64,000 nucleotides of DNA from Scatophagus argus (Eukaryota > Chordata > Actinopteri > Scatophagidae). A program made the translations under genes and the position numbers. Shown one piece after another: positions 1 through 11,560 of the stretch. Numbering within the stretch: position 1 is the stretch's first letter; each line of letters starts with the position of its first letter. The notes beneath the pieces were generated by a model. It did no database searches. It saw nothing but the letters and a program-made list of their open reading frames with translations, and was not told where the DNA came from. Where the stretch lies: contig NC_058498.1 in assembly GCF_020382885.2 (NCBI RefSeq), forward strand, positions 18,381,001-18,445,000, read 5' to 3'.

Positions 1-246
1 TGACAGCTGGCAAATGAAGATAATGTGTAATATTTTCTCTGTGTTTTTACATTACCAGGCTTTTCATATCATGAGATTCACAGGATTCACATTCAACATA
101 GGAATCATTTGGGTAAAGTGATGAGTAAGATTCAGTCCTCCCTGAGACATTCTGAGCATTTTACATTCTTTCACTGGAGTAAAATTACTATACGCAAAAT
201 ACAACAAACCCCCCCCCCCCCCCCCCCCCCCCCAAAAAAAAATTCT
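1..246. other. 3' flank of faslg with C25/A9 tract
   Basis: No gene is seen here. The notable content is a run of 25 C (209-233) followed by 9 A (234-242). Because faslg is on the minus strand, its transcript would read TAA, four bases, nine U, then 25 G just after the stop codon. The rest is ordinary AT-rich sequence. I could not find an AATAAA signal for faslg in this stretch; a TATAAA hexamer overlaps the stop codon. Confidence 0.7.
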
Positions 247-1809
247 TTATATCTTGTAGAGACCAAAGAAGTTGCCATAATGTGAATGACTAAGATACAT
301 AGGTTGTGATACATTCACAAACACTCTGTCATATTTCTGCAGCTGCAGGGTGGAGCCGAGGTAACTCTCTGTGGTCCAGGAGTGTCCCAGCCTTTGGGAG
401 CAGAAACCTGCTCTGTGGGCCTCCATCAGGGTCATGGGTAAGGGATGTCCTGCTCTCCTCACAAACACCTTGTGATCAAACGAGGATGTGGGGGAACAAC
501 CCTTGAAGATCAGCTCCACTCGTGCGTAAATGTGGTACAGTCCGGTCTCGTTGACTTGCAGCGCGCCATCCTCAGACAGGTAAGCCACCCCTCCCGATAT
601 GAACGCCCGACCCACCCGCGACTCCCATCGCAAAGTCTGGAAGAATTTTTCTTTTTCGATACGCCCTGCAAGAGGAGAGAAATGATGTCACTTTCTCCAC
701 TGTTATGTAGAATAGAGAATCACACAGTATAGGTTACAAATGTTACTACTGTTACCTATCACGTGTGCTGCAGTTCTGTCGTCTGCGTCTCCTCCCTTCA
801 GCTCAGGTTCACTGAGACCTGAAACATCCATCAGACTAGAGTCACATCACCTCTTCTTTTCCCCCATTGGCAAGATTTTCTTTTAGCTTGTAACCATTTG
901 TGTGTGGTGATAACATATGTACACTCACCTATTTGCTTCTGAGCCGCATTAAACTCAGGCAAAGGGTTAACCTTCAGAGACAAAACAGAAACAGAGGAAT
1001 CTGAATACCACATTACACAGACACTTTCTGAGAGTCCTCTCAGAGCACAAGTCAGAGGGAGGAAATCCTGTCTCAGTGGACGGTGACCACAGATAAAAGC
1101 CTTGGTTTGCATTTTTAAATGTCAGAGCAGAGCTGAGGCCCCTTAACTCATGGTGAAGTTAGAAAATTAATTATTAAACTTTGCAGAGCTGTGTTAACTT
1201 TCCAGCTCAGCTTTCCACTCTCCTACCTTACACCTCTCTATCACCCCCAAGCAAAGCTGTGAGAAGTCACGCCTTTTTTGTTCATAACTTTACCCAGGGA
1301 AAATAGCACACCAAGTAATAATCTACACAAAAAATATTTTTAATATTGACATCATTACTGGACTACTTACATTGCGAAGAGTCAACAATCAGTACTCCTA
1401 AACCTGATTCTAATATTCTGTGCACTGCAGTCACATTTCTCTTGCTCCTGCTACAGTCAACATATTACCAAAAAAAAAAAAAAAAATCCAAAAGCCTCAA
1501 TGAATTTCACCTCACCCAGTAGCACCTTACCTCTCTCATCTCTCTCAGTTCTTTCTGCATGTTGTTAATCTGGTAGGCTTCAAACCCCAGGGCCGCAAAC
1601 ACCAGCAAGAAGAGCATCAGCACGACCAGGGCCACACCGGGGCTGACTCCCTTGTAGCCTTGGCTCTTCCCATGGCTCCTGGCCCTCTCCTGGGGGGGTG
1701 GGAAGGACCAGCAGGGTACAAGACTCGGCGGCTGAACTGGGTGCTGCGAACCTCCGCCATCATCCACGAGGAACACCTGCGGGAACGGGTAGGACTGGTC
1801 ACAGCTCAT
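247..1809 (-). CDS. faslg: Fas ligand (TNF superfamily member 6)
   Basis: Type II membrane cytokine that triggers Fas-dependent apoptosis as a homotrimer at the cell surface. Coding exons on the minus strand are 1809-1531, 971-929, 818-756 and 665-247. All junctions are GT-AG and in frame, giving 267 aa (human about 281). The cytoplasmic start has the FasL-like YPFPQVFLVDD motif and a short PPP stretch, much less proline-rich than in mammals. A membrane segment lies at about 57-79, followed by a QKELREMRE stalk. The TNF homology domain spans about 123-267, beginning TAAHVIG and containing NETGLYHIY, with cysteines 185 and 217 placed like the FasL disulfide pair. N-glycosylation motifs are at N167 and N246. 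It ends FFGLYKI, like FasL FFGLYKL. The start at 1809 gives the family N-terminus. The four-exon layout also fits the family. Other TNFSF members are less likely because of the N-terminal motif and the C-terminus. Confidence 0.93.
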
Positions 1810-3939
1810 GATGCAGGTCCTGCTGTGAGACAAGCTGTGTGTGTATCTGTCGCCTCTGCACAAAGGAGGTGTGTATCTTTTTGTCTGAGCACCTCTGACT
1901 TACAAAAAAACCAAGCTCCAGCTGTCAAGATAATCACCACCCACCAAACACTCCCACACGTACCATGGACTGAAGACAAGTGCACAAAACTCAAAAACTC
2001 ACACGTCAAGAAAGTATCAGCTCATCCGTCTCTCTCTTCTGGTCTGCATAGCTGCTAAGTACTTGTTGATACTTACAACTACAGCACTTTACTAATCTTT
2101 ATGACTCACTTTTGTTGTTTAACATGGTTGTGTAAACGTTAATTTACTGTTGTCTTCACTAGTTCAACTTTGCATGTGCTTAGAGAAAACTGTAGAGAAA
2201 AAGGAAGCTAGAGGTTTCAGCTGACCCCCACCTCACTAACCACCATCATCAAAATGAGATCATTTCACAAATTCCACGACAGGAAAGATTGAGCAACACC
2301 ACAGTCACCTGCTCTGCATTTTAGATGAAATCTAACTCATCTTGGAGCCCAGATAAGACACTTCTCAACATTACAGGGGATATTTTTTTCTTTCAGGGTA
2401 ACCACTGCACATCATCAAATCTGAACCAAGTCCTGATTCTGAAGATATATCTTTAATACTCAGTAATAATCAGTTTTTAAAAATCTTTTATTATTATTTA
2501 AACTGATTGTCCTTGTGTATTAGTCTTTATGAGTGTTAGTAAACAGTGATACAGCACTTTCAGTAGTACAGAGAGTATTCTTGGTGGGAAGATGCTGCTG
2601 CCACATGAAAAGGATGTATGTCTCTACCTTCCTGCTGGCTGCTTGTGAAACAGCTGGTAGCGAAAGACAGCAGTACATCAGAGAGAATTAACCCCAACCA
2701 ATACCTCAGAGATGAGCTTACAGGAAAACTGAAGAGTTAATATCATTGTGGTTTGTTTCCTAGGACAGAGAGTGTTTACGTTTCTCTTCCACGGTGGTTG
2801 CAGCAGCTTCCATCAGATATCAGTTCTCATCTGTGATTCAGTAAAGAAAACGTGCATGTATACTGCCTGGCAATTTCTAGTAAACTTTGGTGGTTTCAGA
2901 TAAAGGGCATCTTTCCAACCACATGGATGGGACTTCATGTGAGACATAACCAGTCTTGCGGTGAAGGGTGCTGCAGCAGTGCTGTCTCAAGCACTAAGAC
3001 AAGCCGAAGCAAAATGCTTCTTCATGATTCGTATCATCTTTGAAGTCTTACATGTTGTTTGAAGTCTTTAACATGTGTAAAAGTCCATTAACTGTTGTCT
3101 TTCTTGTTAAAAGCTAAAAGCAAAGGAAGCTTCCAAAGCCTTTGGATCTGTCCACTGCTGCTAAGCTTTCGATTCTCTGGGCTGCTGCAGAGACTAAGGG
3201 AAACCCACCCTGTAGTGTGAATGCAGAGCTCTAACTAAAAGGGCAAGTACGTCAAACGTAACCATAAGCTGCACAGGGCGTCTGCACCTTACAAGCTGAT
3301 GTGTCTGTTTCCCAGAAGTGTCATGCTGAAAGCGGTCCTCGCAGCAAGAGCTGCTGCAGCGGCAGCACAGAATGAGTTAGGTGGGAGGATGGTGTTTTGG
3401 GGTCTAACCAGGTCGCGTTCAGTTTTGCTGCTCCAGTTAATAAGACCAGACAAGGTGACGAAAATGAATCACTGAATCAGCAAGTAGTTCGATCAATTAC
3501 TGTCTTTCTCACACGATCTCTTTTCTTTCTGTTGCATAATGGAGGTAGTTGTGGTCAGGATGACTGATTACACAAATGGAGTAAAGCCTGAAAATTGCAA
3601 TGAATTTCTCACCATGAAATGAACAACATTACTCATGCCTTTCTTGAAACTTGAAACTCTTCCCCTTAACTAATGACTGGATTTTTAATTAAATACCAAC
3701 ATTCAGCTCTTTTTTACGTTTTCATATTGTATTATCCCAATTACTAAAATCTGTCATGACATCAAAAACAGACACATGCTTTTTTCACATGTGATTCTCA
3801 GACATGCCATCATAACCATCACAATATTAATTTTGTCCATATGACACCACTTACAAATCTTCAGAAGATCTATAAAATACTTGATTGTAATTGGAAATGC
3901 AGAAAAACGTGGACCGTTACATTTCACGATCAAAAAACA
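1810..3939. other. intergenic: faslg upstream region
   Basis: This stretch separates the faslg start codon from the stop codon of the next minus-strand gene. It must contain the faslg promoter and 5' UTR and the 3' UTR of the upstream gene. I see no further coding region. An AP-1-type TGACTCA lies near 2103. A minus-strand ATTAAA near 3684-3689 could be the poly(A) signal of the gene ending at 3940. The rest is unremarkable. Confidence 0.5.
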
Positions 3940-6040
3940 TCACGTGTCACACTCCTCGTCAGAAGAAGAGTAATAGTCTAGTCCCAGGACATGACCCATC
4001 CTCTCCTCTGTTGTCCCCGAGGTGGATGATTTCCCAGGTGTCGTCTCCACCACTTCACAGTCTGACTTACAGTCTTGGAGGGCATTTTTCTGTCCAACAA
4101 CAGATCTCATTGTTGACACATCATGTTCTGTGTGTCTGCTCTGGGCTGAAAATGTCTGCCTTAATGAAGCATTAACAAGATTTGGAAGGCCAGACTGCAG
4201 CACCCTGGCCAGGCTCTGTGTTTGAGAGGAGCCATGCAGAACTGACGGGCCTCTGAACGCAGCAGCGGCCACCGCTAGTCTTGTATGGTCGAAGGAGAGG
4301 GGCTGGTCCTGGTCTGCACAGACAATCTCTGGGGTTTCTAAGATGGGGCTGATGGGGATGGCGGCGGGGGTTTGAAGGCTGGATTCTGAATGTCTGACAG
4401 GTGCTTGTCTCTCTGAGGTTTTGCAACATCCTGCCCAACTGCAGGCCAAGTCACTCTCACCTCCACTCCGCTGTCTGCTCCTGTTGTGTGACTCACAGGG
4501 CCGAAGGTTTTTTGCTGTAAGGAGAGTGAAAATGCATGGAGGAATAACATTAATTATCTATTTACAATGCAATGTTCTGCAGGGAAATTTTGCAGGGTTG
4601 TGGCAAACATGTGGATGTTCTTTGACACACACCACCCACCTAAACATTGCAGACCAAATACACTTTACGCTATGGCAACGGCTCTTCCTGTCAATAGCAG
4701 CTTCTCTCCACCCCGACAATACACTCTGTCACATTTCAAAAACAGCTTAGGAATGTCTCAAGGACCACAATAACAAACTGACTCCCCATATCTGAAAATC
4801 TGTGGGATGCACTGGAATAAGCCGAATCCAGTCTCCCTTCAGATGAGGTCCCCAACCTGGAGAGGTGTATTTTGTCTGCAATGTTTAGGTGGGTGGTGTG
4901 TGTAGAACATCCTCATGATTGCCAATGGCTGATCAGTGTGTGCTGTACTGTAATATGACAAAGAAGAAACCGGCAGGAAGGCTGGTGGGTTAAAGTGTTA
5001 TTGGCTGAAGAATGATCAGCAGTTTGTGTATGTGTTTGTAGACTGAAGCCACCTAATCGCCCGGTTAGTTACAATAGTGAATTTACTCAAAACAGTGTTC
5101 TCAATTGACAAAGAGAGTCAAAACAAGAAGTTGACTGAAAATACATCCAAAGGCTGTTGTATTATAATGTGTGTATTGCTGAGCAGTGTTAACATTTAAC
5201 ACACTGACCTATAATTGAAGGCTCTAGTGTGTCTGCCCTCCTTTTGCAGTAGGCTCGTGGAGTCCATGGCTTATGTTTGCAGGAGGGGTCAAGAACTCGT
5301 AGCTTGGAGACAAAGCTTTTGTACTCCTTTTCTAAAGCCTCAATGTGCAGCTGGAACTCAGCTATCTTCCTCTCTGGGTAGTGAGACAGCTGGGACTGCT
5401 GAGAGGGAAAAGACCAAACCAGATATCATTAGGGGAAAACACTCCGTGCCATCTGACACTGTCTCCGTGCAACTGTGCAATTCTACACATCACTAACTTA
5501 CCTGCAAATAATATTCTATTTCATTCTTGATGCTGGGGATCCATTTCTTCACAGAGGAAGCTGAATTAAGAGTAGACTGTGAAAACAAGTGTTAGCTGTA
5601 GCAAGTTAGTCCGAATAAAAGGAAAATGAGATGAGAGTGTGAATGATATTCATTACGTCGTTTATTACCAGTTTGGGTCTCTGCTCGTGTACATCTTTGA
5701 GACGTCCCTCTGTAAATGAGATATTAAAAGAAAATTGTTCGGAGAAATGAATCAGGACTATAAGGAAAGGTTAGCCATCTTTTTTTAATACTACTGCTCA
5801 GGAAGGAACTTGTAAACTTTCTAATGTAAACCCTTTGTACTTACTACAACTGCTGCCAGTTAACAGCCGCTCTGTAGCTAACAGTTTAGCTGTTAGCTAC
5901 AGAGCTCGGAGTTTTTCTAAACATGAACCAAATTACAGGGTGTGTCAGGGCTACAAGGCTACTAGCCGCTTACCCGCTCTCTCTTTCTGAAGCCAGAGTC
6001 TGTTCAGTCTCCCTTGCTGCTTCTCTTCGTTTCTCGCCAT
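3940..6040 (-). CDS. uncharacterised protein with ISY1-like N-terminus
   Basis: I do not recognise this gene with confidence. Five coding exons can be placed: 6040-5974, 5709-5669, 5576-5502, 5398-5209 and 4514-3940. All have GT-AG junctions and the phases match, giving 315 aa. The N-terminus starts MARNEEKQQGRLNRLWLQ and continues through a basic, likely helical stretch with KKWIPSIKNEIEYYL (about 47-61) and HYPERKIAEFQLHIEALEKE (about 67-86). The MARN-EK start and the KW-EI-IAE pattern recall the Isy1 splicing-factor domain, but that is a by-eye resemblance only. Next comes a conserved-looking SCKHKPWTPRAYCKRR (about 100-115). The last 190 residues are low-complexity, Ser/Thr/Gln-rich and probably disordered, ending in an acidic YYSSSDEECDT tail. 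It is probably nuclear (inference from basic and acidic clusters). It lies between faslg and the CARD-ankyrin gene, same strand. Confidence 0.85.
4613..4913. repeat. inverted repeat with ~50-bp arms in intron 4
   Basis: The left arm (4613-4663) and the right arm (4865-4913) are near-perfect reverse complements, both containing CCACCCACCTAAACATTGCA. They are separated by about 200 bp. The whole unit lies in the intron between the fourth and fifth coding exons of the ISY1-like gene. It may be a fold-back transposon (MITE) copy. I see no clear target-site duplication. Confidence 0.75.
5869..5905. repeat. perfect 16-bp hairpin, 5-nt loop
   Basis: The arms GCTCTGTAGCTAACAG (5869-5884) and CTGTTAGCTACAGAGC (5890-5905) are exactly complementary with loop TTTAG. 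The hairpin sits in intron 1 of the ISY1-like gene, about 70 bp downstream of the exon 1 donor site in transcript direction. Confidence 0.85.
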
Positions 6041-6140
6041 TTCAACTTCACTTTAGAGTCTGCTAGCCCGCGGGTCAAGCAAAACAACGTCACGTGACAC
6101 AAGTAGCCGCGTCACATGACGTTAACATACCGCGAGAGAA
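6041..6140 (-). promoter_or_regulatory. promoter of ISY1-like gene with E-box and CRE motifs
   Basis: Immediately upstream of the start codon is a CpG-containing stretch with a perfect palindromic E-box GTCACGTGAC (6089-6098, preceded by AC so that it also contains ACGTCA). A second GTCACATGACGT follows at 6111-6122, an E-box variant overlapping TGACGT. Such boxes suit USF, TFE/MITF or ATF/CREB factors. No TATA box is evident, which fits a housekeeping-type promoter. Function is inferred from motifs and position. Confidence 0.55.
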
Positions 6141-7727
6141 GCTCAGTGAGACTTCATGGGCCTACCTGCGAAACGATATGTTTGGAAGATTTTCTGTTTT
6201 GCTGCTTTACATATGAACATAACAAGCAATTTTAAAAAATGCAAATTGAATATACAGTTAAAAGGTGCTGAGCCAAGGTCATTTGTGACTCTCACGTAGT
6301 TATCACGACAATAGAGTCACAGGTTTGATAAATAAACAGATAAATCTCAAACTTTGAAAGCAGTGGCACGTTTTCTTACCCACCCAGCATTCACAGCTCT
6401 GGCAAATTCACTTTGTTGTGTTAGTAAAAATATGCAGCTATGACCATTTACGTGACTTAATAGATGTTGACTTTATCTCAGTTAAAAGCAATATTAAAAA
6501 CTATATAACTTTAACATTTACCATTTATCTCAGCTAGATCACATTTACCAATGAATGTGCTGTTTGATTTTTGTGATAAATTCTGATTTCCGTCAAAATC
6601 AATTATAATTAGGACATGGGTATACTAAGTGATGTTTTTCTTGAACAAATACAAATTAAACAAGGGGTTCATGATTATTGAGGTTTATTGCTTTGAACTG
6701 AACAAGCAAAATGATAAGAGAAGAAGGCACACTTCACTACAGAAGACTATGAAAAACCAGAAAGGTTTTTGGTATTTAGTTGTAACCTTAATTCTATAAT
6801 AATAATTTTATTAATTATATAATAATTTTTAAACTTTTTAAACTTATTAAGTACTGATTTATAACTGACCACTGAACAGGTACTTTCATGGCACTCCTTT
6901 GCATTTGTGTAACTGAATCTAACATCTGTAAACATTTGTAATTAAACATTAGGGTTTTTCTTTATATTATTACCCAAAGGTTTTAGGTTCCTCTGAGATA
7001 CTTAGACTATGTGGAATTTGTTGCTGTCAATTCCTTTTGCGTTCCCTCAAAATATATTTTACATAATATCATTAGACCTATATTTTGTCTGTCTGTGTGA
7101 CAAAGCATGTTCGGAAACAAGAGTGTTGGTTCTAAGTATTGCAGCACTATGGAAAAGTGATGTGGGGGGAAGCAAAAGAATTACAAAGAACTGCAGATGT
7201 TGCAAAAATCCCACCATGACCTTCTGAAGTCTGCGGTGGTGTTGGGTTTTCTTGCCTGTTAGTTGGTCTTTTTTTTTTTTATCAATAATACAGGAAGACA
7301 CATCACAAGAAATGCAGAGTTGCATCGTCAGCGACTCAGATTAGAATTATTCAGCACGGCTTACGTCTTTTGCAGATTTTGATGCCAGTCAATCGTAGGG
7401 CTGGACCACAACTATATGAAATAATAATCAAACAAACACCATGTAATCATAAAATGCAAGGAATGAATATTTACATCAATACAAATTTGTATCAATTAAT
7501 CAATAACACATACGATCAGCATGGTTTGTGCCTTAACTCCCTTTACTTATTTGAGTTTCTTTTTACTCAGGCAGGATAGGCAGCCACCCTGTACTTCCTC
7601 AACCACCTTTTTTTAAAGCTACCAAACACTGATCTAAATAAATAAATAAGCAAAGTCAGCGTACATGTGACTGAACCATTTAGGGTAATGGAACCCCTGT
7701 GTGCACAAAGACTTGAGGTGTCTTACT
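6141..7727. other. intergenic AT-rich region and possible 3' UTR of the CARD-ankyrin gene
   Basis: No coding gene is supported. It lies between the 5' end of the ISY1-like gene and the stop codon of the CARD-ankyrin gene. A minus-strand AATAAA at 6684-6689 could end a long 3' UTR if the signal at 7727-7732 is not used. Sequence at 6780-6850 is extremely AT-rich. Confidence 0.5.
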
Positions 7728-7732
7728 TTATT
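7727..7732 (-). terminator. AATAAA poly(A) hexamer overlapping the stop codon
   Basis: On the minus strand the last codons read AAA TAA A, so the stop codon TAA (7730-7728) lies inside an AATAAA hexamer (7732-7727). If used, cleavage would leave a 3' UTR of only a few tens of bases. Use of this signal is inference; another AATAAA is at 6684-6689. Confidence 0.4.
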
Positions 7733-10700
7733 TGATAAGAAACATCTTCCTCATGAGTAAAGTTGCAATATCAGCATGTGCTGGTGTGTCTCCACTCTGT
7801 GCCACTTGCAGTGGTGTCTTCCTCACATTATTGGTAGCCTGTAGATTCACCTTCCTCTGCCGTCCCATGTGCACACCTCGGCCCCAGTTCACAAGCCTCT
7901 TCACGACCTCCGAGTGTCCACCTCGTGCAGCACAGTGCAGAGGAGTGTCTCTGCTGTGATCTGTACTGTTTATTTTTGCCCCGGCCTCCAGGAGTAGGAC
8001 TGCCACATTATCATGGCCCTTCTCTGCTGCAGCATGAAGCGGCGTTTTCCTCCATGCATTCTTCCCATCTATCCCCTTGTTGTTGAATTCCTGTAGAAGA
8101 GCTGATACCACACTGGCATGCCCACCAGCCGCTGCGTAATGGAGAGGTGTGGATCCATCTATGTCTTTAGCCCCCACCTTTGCCCTGTGGGACAACAATG
8201 AAGTCACAGCATCTGCTCTCCCCTCCATAGCAGCCAGGTGAAGGGCAGTTCTTTTCTTGTTATCAGTAGTGTTTGGGTTGGCTTTGGCCGACAGCAGCAT
8301 GTCCACACAGCTTCCTCCCTGGGAAGAGGCTGCCCAGTGCAAGGCTGTCCTCCCTAGTCTGTCTCGGACTCCTGTGTCTGCCTTGCCTTGAAGGAGCTGA
8401 ATCACTGTGTCCACATGGCCATGCTGACTAGCTATATGCAGAGGGGTCAACCCATCCTGGGCTACTGCATTTACCTGAAGAAGTGACACACAACTCTCAG
8501 ACTCCACACATAACCACATAACCATCTACAAAATGGACACTAACGACCAACTAGTTTGACCATTACCTGTGCTCCAGCTCTTAACAACACATCAACTAAT
8601 TCCGGCCTATTACACTGAGCTGCCAGGTGTAGAGGGGTTTGCCCTTTAGCTCCAGTAATGTTGGGCTCTAAACCCTTTTCCAGCAATATCTGCACTATGG
8701 GCAAACTGCCACTGTGGACAGCCAGGTGCAACGCTGAGGAGAGGTCTGATAAAGTAGCATCCAGTCTGGCCTGTTTTGCTACCAGCACTCTGAAATGAAA
8801 AAAGGTCACTATTTAAGGTATACGACACTTGATGAACTAGAAAATAGGGGAGAAAAACTGACTCAAAGCAAATATGGTAAATATTAACAACTGAGGCATC
8901 AGTTGAAGTAATGTACATATAGGACATGTGATTTGGTACATATCTGTACTTACTGTACTGTCCTTACAATTTACAAGGATATGTAAATTATATCCGACAC
9001 ATTTATGTCAATGTACAGTATAAGTACTGTGTGTGTTGAATGTTAAGATGTATGTGTATAGGTTATGTGGTGTAGATGGTTGACCCAACAGAAAATTTTA
9101 AAGCTATTATTGTGTAAGATTTAACAATATCTGATAGTGGTGCCCCCTGATGGTAGTATAAAAACATTACTTTGGCAGTGAGCAATGCACCAATCCCCAA
9201 ATCAGGGAGAGAGTGATTGCTTTGTTGGTGGAATTGCTCTCTCTGCATCTGATTCTCGTTAAACATGTATTGATGTGAGAAGTTCCAGGTAATAATACCC
9301 CATAGCTATCAGATTCAGTCAGTGTGAATGTGTAGAACAGTTAAGTCATTGTGTCTCCTCCGTCAGTCCGTGTTGGACACTTACCTGAAGACTTCAGTGT
9401 GCCCCAGCTCAGCCGACAACAGGAGAGGAGTGTAGCCCTGCTTGTCTAATATGTTAACATTTGCTCCTTTCTCTATGAGAACAGTCACCACTCCATCATG
9501 GTTGTGTTTAACAGCTGAGAAGAGAGCAGATCCCAGCGCGTCTTCACACAGAGCTCCTCTGGTTTTATCTATGGTTTAAACAAAATATAGTGCAAGCCTG
9601 TCTGCAGTTTCATGCGTTATTTATGTGCAATTAACATCTTAAAAAAGAAGTCTCATGCATGGTGGTGTAACATACTTAAGGGCATTAAAGAACAGTATAG
9701 TTATCACGGTAATTGGTGAATAGACTCACCAAGCAGCAGATGAAGAATGGATTCTTCTTTGAGTTTAAAAGCTTCAATTATAACATCACAGTCAACTTTA
9801 GCCCCAGCATTTAGAAGCATAGTCACCGTTTTCTCATTGTTCCCGGAAACTGCATAAAACAAGGATGTTTTTTTGTGGTTGTTTGTGACATCAACAGCAG
9901 CCCCACTCTGCAGCAGCATCTCAGCCAGCTTCCAGTTATCTTTCATGGCTGCAAAATGAAGAAACATGTCCCGTGTGCGGCTCTCAGACTGCTTGGCTTC
10001 CTCCTTCACCAGAACTTTCACAGAGTTCAGGTGCTCATTTTCTGCTGCCAGATGAATCGGGGTTTTGCCTTGTATATCTAGAGTGTAGATGGGCGCCCCG
10101 GCCTGTATGAGGGCCCTGACTATCTCACTGTGACCCCTGCTGGCTGCTCTATGAAGAGCTGTGTGACCCCTATTATCCTGCAGGTCCAGTCTGGCTCCCT
10201 TATGGATCAAGAGTTCAATAATGGACAAGTGGCCATATTCAGCAGCAACATGTAATAGCGTCTCATTGGATGAATTGACAGCGTTAATATCAGCCTTGTC
10301 TAAAAGCTCCTCCAGCAGAACGACCTCCCCATCTGTAGCAATCATGTGGATGAGCTTATCTAACTTACTTTGTGCATGTTTGTGCTCCTCTGATTTTAAA
10401 AGTGGTACAGTGCTCCTGTCTTCCTTTTCAGGGCCAGATTTCTTAATTCCTTTGGAGGTAAATAAAGTACGAGTCTCCTGGGTGACATTCCTATCAGCAA
10501 TTTTACCAATCCACTCCTGGTCCCTCTCCAGCAAATATCCAATCAGCTGTCTCCTTGTGTCTTGAATATGTTCATTCACACCACGCACATAAGTCTTGAT
10601 TTGCTGATAAAGGTCAGGTTCTGCCAGCATGAGACATGGATGGAAGAATTTCCGACATGCTCTTTCACCTCTGGCCTCCAGAATGTCCAGGACCCGGCAG

Positions 10701-10909
10701 TTTTGATCTATGCGAGTCCTGATTGTCAGAATGATGGATCTCTTTGCTGCTGTCATGACCCCCTCAGTGACAAGATGATCCAGCAGATCCTTGGTATGTG
10801 AGATGCCATAAACTAGATCCCTTCTTTTTGCTCGGATGACATCCACAGCATACGGGTTGATGTAGTTTGATGCTGCTTGAACATCAAAACTCTTGAGAAA
10901 ATCAAACAT
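7728..10909 (-). CDS. caiap: CARD- and ankyrin-repeat inflammasome adaptor (Caiap-like)
   Basis: Four coding exons on the minus strand: 10909-9730, 9568-9385, 8789-8567 and 8474-7728. All are GT-AG with matching phases and give 777 aa. Residues about 24-110 form a death-fold CARD (RAKRRDLVYGISHTKDLLDH start; helical, with DILEARGERACRKFF). A charged linker follows to about 180. From about 182 to the end there are ankyrin repeats with classic TPLHLAA-type signatures: TLLHVAAEYGH, TALHRAASRGH, TPIHLAAENEH, then TPLHIASQHGH, TALHLAAMEGR, TPLHYAAAGGH, TPLHAAAEKGH, TPLHCAARGGH. This CARD-plus-ANK layout matches Caiap, described in zebrafish as an adaptor for inflammasome-dependent caspase activity in antibacterial defence. 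The last exon carries a short basic insertion (GRGVHMGRQRKV) between repeats. A splice-acceptor-like TTAATTTCCCAG ends just upstream of the start codon (about 10919), so a 5' non-coding exon is possible. A generic ankyrin protein is less likely because of the CARD. Confidence 0.9.
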
Positions 10910-11249
10910 TTTAAATAAGCTGGGAAATTAAAGGTTTTCTGAGCCTTCACATGCAGTAAGTCGTTAAAACTTGTGGTTGTGACTGTGAGTGTCTGTGGTT
11001 TGTACCATATTGCTAAGTGAAACACCTCTCCCTAGCAACCGAATATAAACAGCTCAACCTACCTTTTGTGAGATTATGTGACAAACTAACATTAGTTTTC
11101 ATTAGATACAGATTGGTAGTTATGACAAGTCACACACTGTTCATTTTGTAATTCAAATAGTAATGTAATGTTTTCTCTGTTCAGAGAAACATTTTAAATT
11201 TACATAATTTTAATATAGCAAATAGTGGCAGAACCTTTTGAAATTCATC
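10910..11249. other. upstream region of the CARD-ankyrin gene
   Basis: This stretch contains the presumed promoter and 5' UTR of the CARD-ankyrin gene. No clear TATA box or motif cluster is seen, and no other gene. Confidence 0.4.
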
Positions 11250-11560
11250 TCTGTGTGTGCGTGTGTGTCACATTGTGAGGACCTGCCTTACTTATGAGGA
11301 CAAAACACAAGTCCTCACAGCGTAAAACGTCAAATATTAGGGTGAAGACTTGCATTAAAGTAAGGGTTAGAATTAGGCAAATAATGTTTATTGTTATGGT
11401 TAGGTGGTGGTTAAGCCACCAGGAAATGAATGTAAGTCTATGTAATGTATCCAGAAGTGATGGAAACATGACTGTGTGGGGGGTGTGTGTATGTGTGTGC
11501 GTGTGTGTGTGCATGTGCGTGTTTATGCCCACGTGTGTTTGTGTGTGAGTGTCTGAGACC
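11250..11560. repeat. degenerate fish interspersed repeat with GT flank
   Basis: The stretch has the form of a common teleost repeat: TGTGAGGACCTGCC and GTCCTCACAG boxes, then AAGGGTTAGAATTAGG and ATGGTTAGG telomere-like runs, then GTGGAAACATGA-type sequence, and a GT-rich tail (11470-11550). Open frames on both strands here are translations of the repeat. Confidence 0.6.
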
